A stretch of DNA of 64,000 bases from Anas platyrhynchos (lineage: Eukaryota > Chordata > Aves > Anseriformes > Anatidae), in the NCBI RefSeq assembly GCF_047663525.1, contig NC_092612.1, forward strand, positions 2,451,501 to 2,515,500, written 5' to 3'. Both the position numbers and the translations under genes were made by a program. This document shows positions 47,148 through 57,419 of the stretch, piece after piece. Below the pieces are notes generated by a model. The model ran no database searches, was not told the DNA's origin, and saw only the letters and a program-made list of their open reading frames with translations. The stretch's first letter is position 1; every line of letters starts with the position of its first letter.

Positions 47148-48548
47148 ATGTGCTCCCGACAGAGCTCCGGAGGCTGCCATGAGACGTCCTCCCAGTCCGG
47201 CGGGTGCCACAGTGGGGGCTCGTGTTGCCACGGGGGCAGCTCCTCCAGCTACCAGGCACAGGGCTCCTCTTGCTGTGGAGGCAGCAGTGGGGGCTCTCCC
47301 CAGGTCATTGTGAGCTCCGGCAGTGGAGGAGGGGGATCCTGCTGTGGTGGAGGCTCCTCAGGCTATGGCATGGGAGGAGGGTACAGCAGCGGTGGCTCCT
47401 CGGGATCAAAGAGCATTATTGGAGGTGGAGGCAGCGGAGGGTCCTCTGGGTGCTGCGGTGGAGGATCCAGCAGTGGTGGGTCATCAGGAGGCAAGATCAT
47501 AATTGTCGAAGGTGGAAGCAGCAGCGGTGGATCCTCTGGGTGTTGCGGTGGAGGCTCCTCAGGCTCTGGCATGGGAGGAGGATACAGCAGTGGTGGCTCT
47601 TCAGGATCAAAGAGCATTATTGGAGGTGGAGGCAGTGGAGGGTCCTCCGGATGCTGTGGTGGAGGCTCCTCTAGCTATGGCATGGGAGGAGGATACAGCA
47701 GCGGTGGCTCTTCAGGATCAAAGAGCATTATTGGAGGTGGAGGCAGTGGAGGGTCCTCTGGGTGTTGCGGTGGTGGATCCAGCAGCGGAGGGTCTTCGGG
47801 TGGCAAAATCATAGTTGTCGGAGGTGGAAGCAGCAGTGGTGGATCCTCTGGGTGCTGTGGTGGGGGCTCCTCAGGCTACGGCATGGGAGGAGGATACAGC
47901 AGTGGTGGCTCTTCAGGATCAAAGAGCATTATTGGAGGTGGAGGTAGTGGAGGGTCCTCTGGTTGTTGCGGTGGTGGATCCAGCAGCGGAGGGTCTTCGG
48001 GTGGCAAAATCATAGTTGTAGGAGGTGGAAGCAGCAGTGGTGGTTCCTCTGGGTGCTGTGGTGGGGGCTCCTCAGGCTACGGCATGGGAGGAGGATACAG
48101 CAGCGGTGGATCAAAGAGCATTATCGGAGGTGGAGGCAGTGGTGGTTCCTCTGGGTGCTGCGGTGGAGGGTCCAGCAGTGGCGGCTCCTCAGGAGGCAAG
48201 ATCATAATTGTCGGAGGTGGAAGCAGCAGCGGTGGATCCTCTGGGTGCTGCGGTGGGGGCTCCTCAGGCTACGGCATGGGAGGAGGATACAGCAGCAGCA
48301 GTGGAGGATCTGGCCAGAAGATCGTTGTGAGCTCCGGAGGTGGAGGAGGTGGCTCCTCTGGATGCTGCTGCAGTGGGGGCTCCAGTGGGGGCAGTGGCGG
48401 TTCCTCAGGCCACACAATCATCATCGGCTCCGGCGGCGGCAGTGGCGGTTCCTCCCAGGCCATGCAGCAAAAGTGCCCCATTGTCATTCCCAGCACCCAG
48501 GGCCATCAGAGCAAGCAGGCCTGTCCCTGGCCCCCCAGCCACAAGTAA
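47148..48548 (+). CDS. LOR: Loricrin, Gly/Ser/Cys-rich, 466 aa
   Basis: Starts MCSRQSSGGCHETSSQSGGC, passes through a Cys-rich head (CHSGGSCCHGGSSSSYQAQG), then alternates two repeat types. One carries SGSKSIIGGGGSGGSSGCCG, the other SSGGKIIIVGGGSSSGGSSG with CCGGGSSGYGMGGGYSS. The end is QAMQQKCPIVIP, a Gln/Lys stretch and CPWPPSHK. Exon 2 begins at 47133 after CCTTGCAG. Gly-Ser loops with aliphatic II/IIIV anchors and CC pairs are typical of sauropsid loricrins. Gln and Lys at the ends are the likely transglutaminase sites, giving an elastic cornified-envelope protein. Nearly identical in coding sequence to the gene at 52.4 kb. This copy has an extra SSGHTIIIGSGGG segment before the tail. 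Poly(A) signal AATAAA at 48712-48717. Confidence 0.92.
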   Translation: MCSRQSSGGCHETSSQSGGCHSGGSCCHGGSSSSYQAQGSSCCGGSSGGSPQVIVSSGSGGGGSCCGGGSSGYGMGGGYSSGGSSGSKSIIGGGGSGGSSGCCGGGSSSGGSSGGKIIIVEGGSSSGGSSGCCGGGSSGSGMGGGYSSGGSSGSKSIIGGGGSGGSSGCCGGGSSSYGMGGGYSSGGSSGSKSIIGGGGSGGSSGCCGGGSSSGGSSGGKIIVVGGGSSSGGSSGCCGGGSSGYGMGGGYSSGGSSGSKSIIGGGGSGGSSGCCGGGSSSGGSSGGKIIVVGGGSSSGGSSGCCGGGSSGYGMGGGYSSGGSKSIIGGGGSGGSSGCCGGGSSSGGSSGGKIIIVGGGSSSGGSSGCCGGGSSGYGMGGGYSSSSGGSGQKIVVSSGGGGGGSSGCCCSGGSSGGSGGSSGHTIIIGSGGGSGGSSQAMQQKCPIVIPSTQGHQSKQACPWPPSHK

Positions 48549-48711
48549 CAGCCCCGGCAGCTCAGTGCTCAGCACCAACAGCCATGCCTCTGTCTTACAA
48601 GCTTGCTCATTTCCTTCCAGCGTGTCCTCATCTCTTCTCTTCCCCTCATGTACCATCACTATGCTGTGAACTCCCAGAAGACTTTTGTCACCCTTCATTG
48701 TAACGTAAAAT

Positions 48712-48717
48712 AATAAA
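48712..48717 (+). terminator. Poly(A) signal AATAAA of the 47.1 kb loricrin
   Basis: AATAAA followed by an A-run, about 165 bp after the stop codon. Confidence 0.65.
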
Positions 48718-48734
48718 AAAAAATACTGCATTTA

Positions 48735-51600
48735 AAAAGAACTGGTTTTGCAAAGTTGCTTTTATCCTTTGACAGTTCCCCGTTTGCGTTCAGATAGTGA
48801 ATAATGCATCAAACACATTCAGCTGAGAAATCTGCCTGCAGTGCCAGAACAGATGCATGTTAACAGGTCTTGCTTGAGAGAGATCTTGTTGCTTAAGGAG
48901 AGTTCGGTGTCGGTCTTGCTAATAGTGCTCACCAAGGCTGTAACTTAACCTGAGGAAGAGCTCCATCTCTGTTTCCCCTTCCCAGATGAGGAAGCCAAGC
49001 ACAAGCTCTGGGTTTTGCTGCTGGGATTTCAGTGCAGGCAGCAGCATCCTTTGGAAATACTCAGCCAGGGTTTTATGTTCTCCATTTCTTGAGTTTTATC
49101 ACAAGGAAACCACGCATGTTGGTAGGCAACATACAGCAGCATTTGTGCCTAAGTCAGACATCTTCGGAATAGATGTAATTCAGTCTTGTGTTCAGTAAAT
49201 TTTATGCTAAAGGTTTCTGTGTCCATCTCCCACACACAGCTGATAGGCAGGTAACAACGTTAGGCATATAAGGGTAATTTTCCAGAGGTAATCAACAGTC
49301 ATGCAAATGCTTGAAGGTTTACAACTGATCAGATTGTGTGTGCAGAAAAATTGGAGAGCTCCCCTTATGCCAGTGGTATCTTCATTGTGACCAATGCCAT
49401 CCAGGTCAGCATTGCCATGTGTGAAGAAAGCAGCTGGGGAAATGGACGGCAGGACCTGGCCAAGCTTCTTCTCTCTCTCCACCAACACACACCAAGGCAC
49501 CATCCCTTGAGGTGTTTGCAGTGCCACGACTGAAGGATAACAAAACCTGCCTGCCTGTCCTGAGCACAATGAGTCCACCACACAGAAAAGAACCCAGACA
49601 TGCCTGTGGTTGTTTTACCTTGCTGGGCAGCTGAACTCTGCCACAACCGCTCTCTCACTCCCCCTCCCCTCCCCCCAGAAGAGGAGTGGAAGAAGAAAAG
49701 GAGAGAATTCATGGGTTGAGATAAGGATGATTTAATTAAAGAGAAAAGTATTATTAAGGGAAAAATAATTATAATTAATTATATAATTTAACTAAGAGAA
49801 AGGGGGAAAAGTGGAAAGGGATAAATAAATCAATAAATAAATAAACAAGCAAAGGCCATGTGTAAGTGCAGAGGAAAGAAATTACTCTCTGCTTCCCACC
49901 AACGAGCAATGCTTGGCCACGTCCCTGAACGCACATAGCCACTGTTCAGGAGGACAGACATTTTCACAACGAGAGCCCACTCCTCCCCTCTTCTTCCTCT
50001 TTCCACCTTTTATTGCTGAGTGTGACACGACCTGGTATGGAATATCCCTATGGTTGGTTTAGGTTGGCTGCCCTGGTGATGTTCCTTCCTCCTCTCCCAC
50101 CCACCCCCAACCTGCTGGCTCTGAGGGGTTGGAGGAGTCCTGATGTTGTGCCAGAACTGCTCAGCAGCAGACACAACACTGGTATGATACCAGTGCTGTT
50201 CTAGCTACTACACGTGCAGAGCACAGCCCTGTACAGGCTGCTGCCAGGAAAGTTAACTCCATCCCAGCCAGACCCAGACACGGCAAAGCAGGGTGGCCCA
50301 AATTTGTGTCAGTCTCCCCATTAAGCATTTTGCATCCCACCTGGCCTTTACCCAACATATATATCATAACAGCTCTTTAACCAGAGGGGTTTGATGGGCA
50401 CCCATCCTGCAGCAGTGATTCCAGCCACACTGTTCCTCCACGTGGGCTGAGCAGCACACATGTGCATGTGTCACAGGCTCTATGTTTCCAGCCATTGCAC
50501 GGGGTCTGTGTGCACACAGGTGGCACAGTGCTTGCAGGAGCACTTCTTGCCACCCCTGCCAAAAGCCTCCACAGCTTTCCCTCGCAGCCTGGGTCCTGAT
50601 GAGCCACAAATCCTGGATGCCCCTCTGTGCAAGTCCCTACAAGTTAAATCCAGGGATCAAGGTGTTGTGATGCTCCATAGCGTGACACCCACACTTCACG
50701 GCTGAGAGCCAAAGTTGCTGTGAGACCTTAGCTTTCCCTTCGGTGACTGGAGCAGGGCTTAAGCTACTGGAGGGAGTCCAAAGCAAAATGCAAGAAACCC
50801 CCTGCACTCCCTTGCCTGGAGACAAGGCTGATGGTCCTGTCCCCATGCCACCAGAGCTGCATGTGTGCCCAAAACTATGTTCATCATGAAAGGGCTGGGC
50901 AACCTGTTGCCACCGTCATGCATCCTCTCAGCTAAAACCACCCAATTATACCTTCCTCTACTCCATCTCTGTCAGGGTGGATGCTGCTGTCAGCCTCCAA
51001 GCATGCATGACGCAGTGGAAGGATGAAGGTGCTGCAAAGCATGGCAGTCCACGCTGCAGTTTACATGCTGACAAAGTGTCATTCTCCAGAAAGGCACATT
51101 TCACAGCAAAACATACAGATGCCCTCCTAACCTCAGCTGCAGGGGGGCTGTCCAGCAAAGCAACACCTCCAGAAGATCACCAGAGACAGAGGAAACACTC
51201 AGTGTGCTGTGCATTTCCAAGGGTAGGGTCTTGATGACCTTCAAATGAGCTTTTGCAGAAGGAAATATTTCAAGACTTTACCGGCCCTGATCACTCAGCC
51301 CAGTGATCAGGGCACCTGGGAAGCCGGAGCTGAGCACAGACCTCCCCCAGGCCCCTCAGGACTCTGCTCCAGCACATCCTTTTCCCTCGTCCTTCCACCT
51401 AGCCCTGCCTTGCTGCAGCCCCCATCCCTTAGCATCTGCTCTGCCTCCACTCTCTGATGAGCACCCAAGAGGCTGCAGACAAGGGGAAAGGAGTAGGGAG
51501 CCCCCTCTTTGTCCTGGGGGTCAGACCCCCAGGAGATATTGACCCTCAACATATCAGAGCAAGGCTCCCGGAAGTTAATCATTAACTAAAAATAGCAACT
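48735..51600. other. Between loricrins; one retroviral LTR, no other gene
   Basis: Apart from the LTR at 49605-50280, no gene or repeat is recognised. Short frames on both strands have ordinary composition and lack EDC promoter and splice context. Confidence 0.55.
49605..50280 (+). mobile_element. Solo LTR of an avian endogenous retrovirus (fossil)
   Basis: About 676 bp with TG...CA ends. It begins TGTGGTTGTTTTACCTTGCT, has the CGCTCTCTCACTCCCC motif near its start, an AT-rich middle (AATTAAAGAG and ATAAATAAAT tracts), and ends AAAGTTAACTCCATCCCAGC then CAGACCCAGACA. This matches the look of a common bird ERV LTR. No internal retroviral region and no second LTR are visible in the window, so it is a solo LTR. 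No clear flanking target-site duplication was seen, which suggests some age. Family name not assigned. Confidence 0.7.
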
Positions 51601-51660
51601 ATGGTTCAAAACGTAATTGGTACATCATTGATCACCTCTGTATCACCTATCTGCAGCAAG

Positions 51661-51831
51661 TGAGTCAAGGGAGGCAGGTAAAGCCAGGCTCGGTAAATAA
51701 ATCTATCAGCATTCCTTAGGGTGTCTCACTTCCCTTAAGAGCCCCGTTGGTTCGATATAAAAGCTAACGTATCCGACAGCTCCTCATTCGCCTACCTCCA
51801 AGCCTTGCACGCGTTTCCAGCTGCACGGAAG
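51661..51831 (+). promoter_or_regulatory. Promoter and non-coding exon 1 of the 52.4 kb loricrin gene
   Basis: AP-1 site TGAGTCA at 51661-51667 and TATAAAAG at 51756-51763. Between them is a block GGTAAATAAATC...CATTCCTTAGGGTGTCTCAC TTCCC that recurs almost unchanged upstream of the 55.7 kb gene (55596-55638). Exon 1 runs from about 51787 to 51831 and ends GCTGCACGGAAG before GTAAGCC. The intron is about 560 bp. Confidence 0.82.
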
Positions 51832-52407
51832 GTAAGCCTCTTGACAAGGGAACTTTCCCAATCCTTTCTCAGAGAGGACGCTCTACCTGCGGTCTTGGAG
51901 CATGCTTTGAAATGGGGAACCGTGCCAGCTCGACTTCAGTTCTACAAAACCTTTCTGGTGTGCCTGCAGGACTGCCTCCCTTACAGAAGGGGCTGTACCT
52001 GGCACCCTCAGGATACTCAGCCATGGCCAGGTTTTTGATAACCACAGGTTTTAGCAGCTTATAAATCCAGAAGGATTTCCAGTGGGACTATGCTTTTCAA
52101 AGAATGCCGGCTCTGAGCTTGTCTGAGCAAGCACGCAAATCTCTGGGGATGTTCTCCATGTTCCTGCGTGCGGCATTTTTCTGTACATGGTGTGATCAGA
52201 GGGACAGACCATAGGAGGTTTTCAGTGCAGGTCTTCCCTGCTGTCTCTCAAAGGAGAGGGGATTTATGAAGCTGACATTGAAATAGGACTGGATAAGATG
52301 AGGCAGATGGGATAATGCAAGAATTTGGGTTTGCCATGATACCTCAGCAGCATCTCTGAGGAATTCCTGAATAACAGCTCTGTTCTTTGCAGGGTCGCTG
52401 CTCAAAG

Positions 52408-53781
52408 ATGTGCTCCCGACAGAGCTCCGGAGGCTGCCATGAGACGTCCTCCCAGTCCAGCGGGTGCCACAGTGGGGGCTCGTGCTGCCACGGGGGCAGC
52501 TCCTCCAGCTACCAGGCACAGGGCTCCTCTTGCTGTGGAGGCAGCAGTGGGGGCTCTCCCCAGGTCATTGTGAGCTCCGGCAGTGGAGGAGGGGGATCCT
52601 GCTGTGGTGGAGGCTCCTCAGGCTCTGGCATGGGAGGAGGATACAGCAGTGGTGGCTCTTCAGGATCAAAGAGCATTATTGGAGGTGGAGGCAGTGGAGG
52701 GTCCTCCGGATGCTGTGGTGGAGGCTCCTCTAGCTATGGCATGGGAGGAGGGTACAGTAGCGGTGGCTCTTCAGGATCAAAGAGCATTATTGGAGGTGGA
52801 GGCAGTGGAGGGTCCTCTGGGTGCTGCGGTGGAGGCTCCTCTAGCTATGGCATGGGAGGAGGGTACAGCAGCGGTGGCTCTTCAGGATCAAAGAGCATTA
52901 TTGGAGGTGGAGGCAGTGGAGGGTCCTCTGGGTGCTGCGGTGGAGGATCCAGCAGTGGTGGGTCATCAGGAGGCAAGATCATAATTGTTGGAGGTGGAAG
53001 CAGCAGCGGTGGATCCTCTGGGTGTTGCGGTGGGGGCTCCTCAGGCTCTGGCATGGGAGGAGGATACAGCAGTGGTGGCTCTTCGGGATCAAAGAGCATT
53101 ATTGGAGGTGGAAGCAGTGGAGGGTCCTCCGGATGCTGTGGTGGAGGCTCCTCTAGCTATGGCATGGGAGGCGGATACAGCAGTGGTGGCTCTTCAGGAT
53201 CAAAGAGCATTATTGGAGGTGGAGGCAGTGGAGGGTCCTCTGGTTGTTGCGGTGGTGGATCCAGCAGCGGAGGGTCTTCGGGTGGCAAAATCATAGTTGT
53301 CGGAGGTGGAAGCAGCAGTGGTGGTTCCTCTGGGTGCTGTGGTGGGGGCTCCTCAGGCTACGGCATGGGAGGAGGGTACAGCAGCGGTGGATCAAAGAGC
53401 ATTATTGGAGGTGGAGGCAGTGGTGGTTCCTCTGGGTGCTGCGGTGGAGGGTCCAGCAGTGGTGGCTCCTCAGGAGGCAAGATCATAATTGTTGGAGGTG
53501 GAAGCAGCAGCGGTGGATCCTCTGGGTGCTGCGGTGGGGGCTCCTCAGGCTACGGCATGGGAGGAGGATACAGCAGCAGCAGTGGAGGATCTGGCCAGAA
53601 GATCGTTGTGAGCTCCGGAGGTGGAGGAGGTGGCTCCTCTGGATGCTGCTGCAGTGGGGGCTCCAGTGGGGGCAGTGGCGGTTCCTCCCAGGCCATGCAG
53701 CAGAAATGCCCCATTGTCATTCCCTGCACCCAGGGCCATCAGAGCAAGCAGGCCTGTCCCTGGCCCCCCAGCCACAAGTAA
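52408..53781 (+). CDS. LOR: Loricrin, Gly/Ser/Cys-rich, 457 aa
   Basis: Near twin of the gene at 47.1 kb. It has the same MCSRQSSGGCHETSSQS start, the same SGSKSIIGGGG and GGKIIIVGGG repeat types, and the same QAMQQKCPIVIP...CPWPPSHK end. The order and number of repeat modules differ, and the SSGHTIIIGSGGG segment is absent. Exon 2 begins at 52393 after TTTGCAG. Identity with the twin starts at about the ATG and runs about 40 bp past the stop. Introns, promoters and distal 3'UTRs differ, which points to gene conversion of the coding part. Likely role: insoluble, elastic cornified-envelope scaffold cross-linked through Cys pairs and Gln/Lys tails. Poly(A) signal AATAAA at 54016-54021. Confidence 0.92.
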   Translation: MCSRQSSGGCHETSSQSSGCHSGGSCCHGGSSSSYQAQGSSCCGGSSGGSPQVIVSSGSGGGGSCCGGGSSGSGMGGGYSSGGSSGSKSIIGGGGSGGSSGCCGGGSSSYGMGGGYSSGGSSGSKSIIGGGGSGGSSGCCGGGSSSYGMGGGYSSGGSSGSKSIIGGGGSGGSSGCCGGGSSSGGSSGGKIIIVGGGSSSGGSSGCCGGGSSGSGMGGGYSSGGSSGSKSIIGGGSSGGSSGCCGGGSSSYGMGGGYSSGGSSGSKSIIGGGGSGGSSGCCGGGSSSGGSSGGKIIVVGGGSSSGGSSGCCGGGSSGYGMGGGYSSGGSKSIIGGGGSGGSSGCCGGGSSSGGSSGGKIIIVGGGSSSGGSSGCCGGGSSGYGMGGGYSSSSGGSGQKIVVSSGGGGGGSSGCCCSGGSSGGSGGSSQAMQQKCPIVIPCTQGHQSKQACPWPPSHK

Positions 53782-54015
53782 CAGCCCCGGCAGCTCAGTT
53801 CTCAGCACCAACAGCCCCGCCTCTGCCACAGCACTGCTTTCCCTCCCAGGCCTGGCTGTTTGCCAGCCTCCTCTCAGCGTGTCTTCTTCTCCTCTCATCC
53901 CTTGGTGCTGCCTCCCCGTGCTGTGAACTCCAGGATCATCAGCCTTTTGCCCTGCTGCTGGCATTGGGACATCTTTGATCAGACACCTGCTTTTTCAAAG
54001 ATCATGTGTAAAGCT

Positions 54016-54021
54016 AATAAA
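54016..54021 (+). terminator. Poly(A) signal AATAAA of the 52.4 kb loricrin
   Basis: AATAAA about 235 bp after the stop codon. Confidence 0.6.
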
Positions 54022-54039
54022 TGTAATCATTTCACAAAG

Positions 54040-55555
54040 CAGACTTAGTTTGCAGTTTCTTATTTCTTGTATTCTCACCCAGCTCCTCACTTTCTTGGCA
54101 GCTAGGATAATATCTGAGGAGCCATATGCCACCTCTCTGTGGAGGAGATGTTCGGTTCAGCAGAGCTTTGCCACAAAGTGAGCACTAAAGCCACCCATCT
54201 CACAGCCCAGGCCACTGTTGCACCTTTTGTTTCCCCTAGGCTCCAAAACAGAGCAACAGCAATGCCTAAAACACCAAGCATGCACATCTCCCTGTGTCCC
54301 TGCAACACCTCTGTAGGGTGCTTCCCCCTCCCAGCCATCCCAGACCCTAGCCTCCCCCCCAGGACTGCAGAATGTGAGGATGCTCCCAGAGCAATGCAGA
54401 GCTGTGGGAGGATGCGGCTGAGCTCCTCAGGTTTGCTCCTGAATTTCAACACCAGGGATGAGCCATGCTAGCTGCTGTCACCACCTAGAGTGGCTGATAA
54501 TTCCATGCCAATGTCCATGTCTTTGCTCTTCCCCATTGCTCCCAAAGCTCAGAGGGGTTCTGTGCAGAGGTGGGCCTCTGTGCTGGCTGAGCCAGCCCTG
54601 GGCCAGGCAGAAGGAAATAAAGCCAGCAGCACATCCCTTAGGCCACTGAACACACCGCAGCACGCCTCCAGGCCTTAATCCCTCCTTGCCCAAGCTCTGG
54701 AAACCTTCTACTAAATGCAATACCGAGCACAGCAGCACCACCCCTTTGCTCTGCTTACTGCCCGGTAGATTTGGCCTTGAGCCAAAGCTGGTACTCAGCA
54801 TCCCCAAGGGGAAATACCTTGGGGCTGAGCAGACTCTTGCCAGAAAGAGCCAAGCTGGGGCACCAAGGGTCAGGTAGCACCACCGGCACGGCCCCCGCAC
54901 AGCCCCCTGAGGCCAGACAGAGCAGCCTCCCTGGAGGCCCCAGTACTCGGTGGTCTTCCCAAACCAGAGAAAGGGCACAGACGGGTGAACGCAGAAGGAA
55001 GGCAGCTGGTGGGTTACTCCTTCATTTGAAGGGTAATCCTGCCACAGAGGATTTAAGTGTTAGGACATTTACACCTTTGCAATTCTCTCCAGGGTCCCTA
55101 AGCTTTCCCAGAGTATCTGTAGCATCTTCACCAAATACCCAAGCTGGCCGCTTTGCTTTGGACAAGCTCCTGGTTCAGAAAATTCCCCTACAGAACCACC
55201 AGTGAGATGTTGGAGGGTGCTGGGTGCAGCCTTGGATGAAAACATCCCCATGCCTTCCCCTCTCTGAGTACCCCTTTATCACATCCGCCTTGGCAGTGAT
55301 GCTGAAGCTGGACCCAGGCACCACCCCCCTCTGCCCCACACTCACCAAATTCTCATTCTCAGCATTTCCCTGCACCCACGCTGCCACCCACCTCCCCCAG
55401 TGTTTCTGCCTCGCTGGGGACAGGAGCCATTCTCCTCGCTTGGGGCAAGAGCACAGGAATAGGGTCATTAAGCAGAAAATAGGATCATTAAGCAGAAGTA
55501 GCAATTACCGCCGCATGCAGCACAGTGAGCAGTGCGAGGGAAAGATATTGATCAG
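54040..55555. other. Intergenic; no supported gene
   Basis: Short frames on both strands (up to about 165 codons) have ordinary composition and no matching promoter/exon-1 signals. Nothing recognised. Confidence 0.5.
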
Positions 55556-55561
55556 TTGTCA

Positions 55562-55720
55562 TGAGTCAAAGCAAACACTGAAATCAGTGTTTGATTGGTA
55601 AATAAATCCTTGCCATTCCTTAGGGTGTCTCACTTCCCATATATGCTAAATGCCATATAAAAGTTCCTGTGTGTTAAAGCTCCTCATTCAGTCAACTTTA
55701 ATCTTCTAAATGTGTTTCCA
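55562..55720 (+). promoter_or_regulatory. Promoter and 5'UTR of the 56.5 kb loricrin-like gene
   Basis: AP-1 site TGAGTCA at 55562-55568, the block GGTAAATAAATCC...CATTCCTTAGGGTGTCTCAC TTCCC shared with the 51.7 kb promoter, and TATAAAAG at 55656-55663. A start site near 55687 gives a short 5'UTR before an ATG at 55721 inside exon 1. Confidence 0.8.
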
Positions 55721-55733
55721 ATGGCTGACGGGG
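55721..55733 (+). CDS. Probable coding part of exon 1 of the loricrin-like gene (MADG)
   Basis: Exon 1 contains ATGGCTGACGGGG directly before a GTAAGTC donor at 55734. Joined to an exon 2 that starts at 56554, it gives a continuous frame beginning MADGGRCSRRNRGY. This matters because exon 2 has no usable start of its own: its only N-terminal ATG (56558) is out of frame with the protein. In the other EDC genes here exon 1 is non-coding, so this would be an exception. The splice junction is inferred from frame and from alignment with the loricrin acceptor. Confidence 0.5.
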
Positions 55734-56553
55734 GTAAGTCTGCTTTTTCTTCATCTTTATGATTGCATATTTATGGGAGATAGATAGCTTCATTTGAGAT
55801 CTTGACCCCTGCTGCCTGAGCACCCCTAGCAAAGTTCTTGGGGTCTGTATGGTTTATTCCTATGGCACAGGCTTTATTACACTCTCCCTTGGACCACTGG
55901 GAAGCAAAGTAAAGTCAGGTCACTGGAGTATGAGCTCGAGCAGGCTGAAAACCCAGCTGAGTCTCTAGCGGGATCAGCAGAGGATAACTGGCAGAGTCTT
56001 TGCAGCTTTCAACATGTTTGAGAGATATTTTTTATATTATTTAATAACAAGCCTACATTGTACTTCCTAGTGGTTACGTAGGAAACCTCCCATGGCTGGG
56101 CCGTTCACCTTATCTAAAGCCCACTGGGGACACTATGCAACGGCTGCAAAAATGCAAACGGCAACATCACCTTGCATGGAAATCTTGATCCCCTGCTCTT
56201 ACAGCACTTTCTAAACAGAAGCAATGATAATCCATGCTGTCTTTTCAGATCATCATGAAGATGAGTGGGGGGAACCGTAGTGGTTATTAGAAGTTAAAAG
56301 AATGTATTTCAGATTCTGATTCTCCAGAAAGACAGCCTAGAGTTTAGAAACAGAAAAGCTATCCCAGCAACAGTCAAAATGCTCTTGTATTTGAAGATGA
56401 GCTGAACAGTGTTCTGGCATTGCCCCAGGCCCTGGAAACACCTTTCTGATCACACTGTCTGCAGTTTCCCTGCCTGCCAGGGTGCAAACCTGAAGCAAAA
56501 TGAGGCAGTGAAGTTTTTCTTTTTCCTCTTTCAGATTTTTCACTGTCTCCGAG

Positions 56554-57212
56554 GGAGATGCTCCCGCCGGAACAGGGGCTACAACAATGACATCCCCTCG
56601 CACTACGGAGGATGCCAAGGGTGCTCCTCAAGCATCGAGGGACGGGGCTCCTTCTTCTTTGGTGGGGATGGCTCCGTCACCTGCAGCCGGGAAGCTTCGC
56701 CCTGCCCAATCATGCCAGCATCCTCCACCTGCAGTGTTTCAGCGGGGTACAGCTGTGGCGGGGACGGGGCTGTTATCATAAGTAGTGGTGACAGTGGGGG
56801 GACGTCCGGCTGGAACACTGCAGGAGGCACAGTCCCAGCCTACAGCACCCGGCGGGGAGCAGGATACGGCATCGAGGACACGGGACGGAGAATGGTTGGC
56901 AGCTCAGGGGGTGGTGGAGGATCCAGCTGCTACTCTGGGAATTTGGGCATCGGTGCGGGAAGAGGCTCCAGCTATGGAGGCTATGCATGCCACAGAGAAA
57001 ATGCTTTAACCGCAGGTGGGAGCAGCGGGGAATTGGGGTTCTCTAGTGGAGCATCGGGCTATGGCAGTGGGGAGTTCTCCAGCCCAGAGCTGAGCTCTGG
57101 AGGTGCTGGATCCTCCCAGGCCATGCAGCAGAAGTGCCCCGTGGTCATTCCCGACATTGAGACCCAACAGAGCAAGAAGAGCTGCCACTGGCCCCCCAGC
57201 CAGAAGAAATGA
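56554..57212 (+). CDS. Diverged loricrin-like protein, main coding exon (about 223 aa in total)
   Basis: Gly/Ser-rich protein with GRCSRRNRGY, SFFFGGDGSVTC, SAGYSCGGDGAVIISSGDSG and several Gly/Ser/Tyr loops. It ends SSQAMQQKCPVVIP, QQSKKSCHWPPSQKK. The tail is the same as in the loricrins at 47 and 52 kb (QAMQQKCPIVIP...WPPSHK), so it is a paralogue with a shorter, non-repetitive middle. Two acceptors are possible. TTTCAG at 56534 would lead to an early stop; CCGAG at 56553 lines up with the loricrin acceptor (GCAG before GGTCGCTGC) and keeps the frame with the exon 1 ATG. AATAAA at 57404-57409. Role inferred as cornified-envelope component. Confidence 0.75.
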
Positions 57213-57403
57213 AGGACCCAGCAGCTGCCCCTGCCCATGCAGACATGCCCTGGATGTGCCACGCTGAGGCTTTTCCCATGGACCGGGAGCTTTGAATTCC
57301 TTACATCAGCCTGCACTTGTAATGCTGTTGGGAGCACCGCTGGGAAAAGGGCTTCATGCTTTGGTGGTTGGTTTGGCTTCCTCCTTTTTCTCATGGCTTG
57401 GGA

Positions 57404-57409
57404 AATAAA
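57404..57409 (+). terminator. Poly(A) signal AATAAA of the 56.5 kb gene
   Basis: AATAAA about 190 bp after the stop codon. Confidence 0.65.
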
Positions 57410-57419
57410 GCCTCATTGT

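Noticed and set aside
47204-48703. Overlapping Trp/Arg-rich and Ala/Val-rich frames over both Gly/Ser/Cys loricrins (also 52464-53978)
   Set aside because: Frame shadows of the repetitive coding sequence. The sense frame alone has the conserved MCSR head and WPPSHK tail.
49605-50280. A complete provirus
   Set aside because: Only one LTR is visible, with loricrin genes on both sides and no internal retroviral sequence between.
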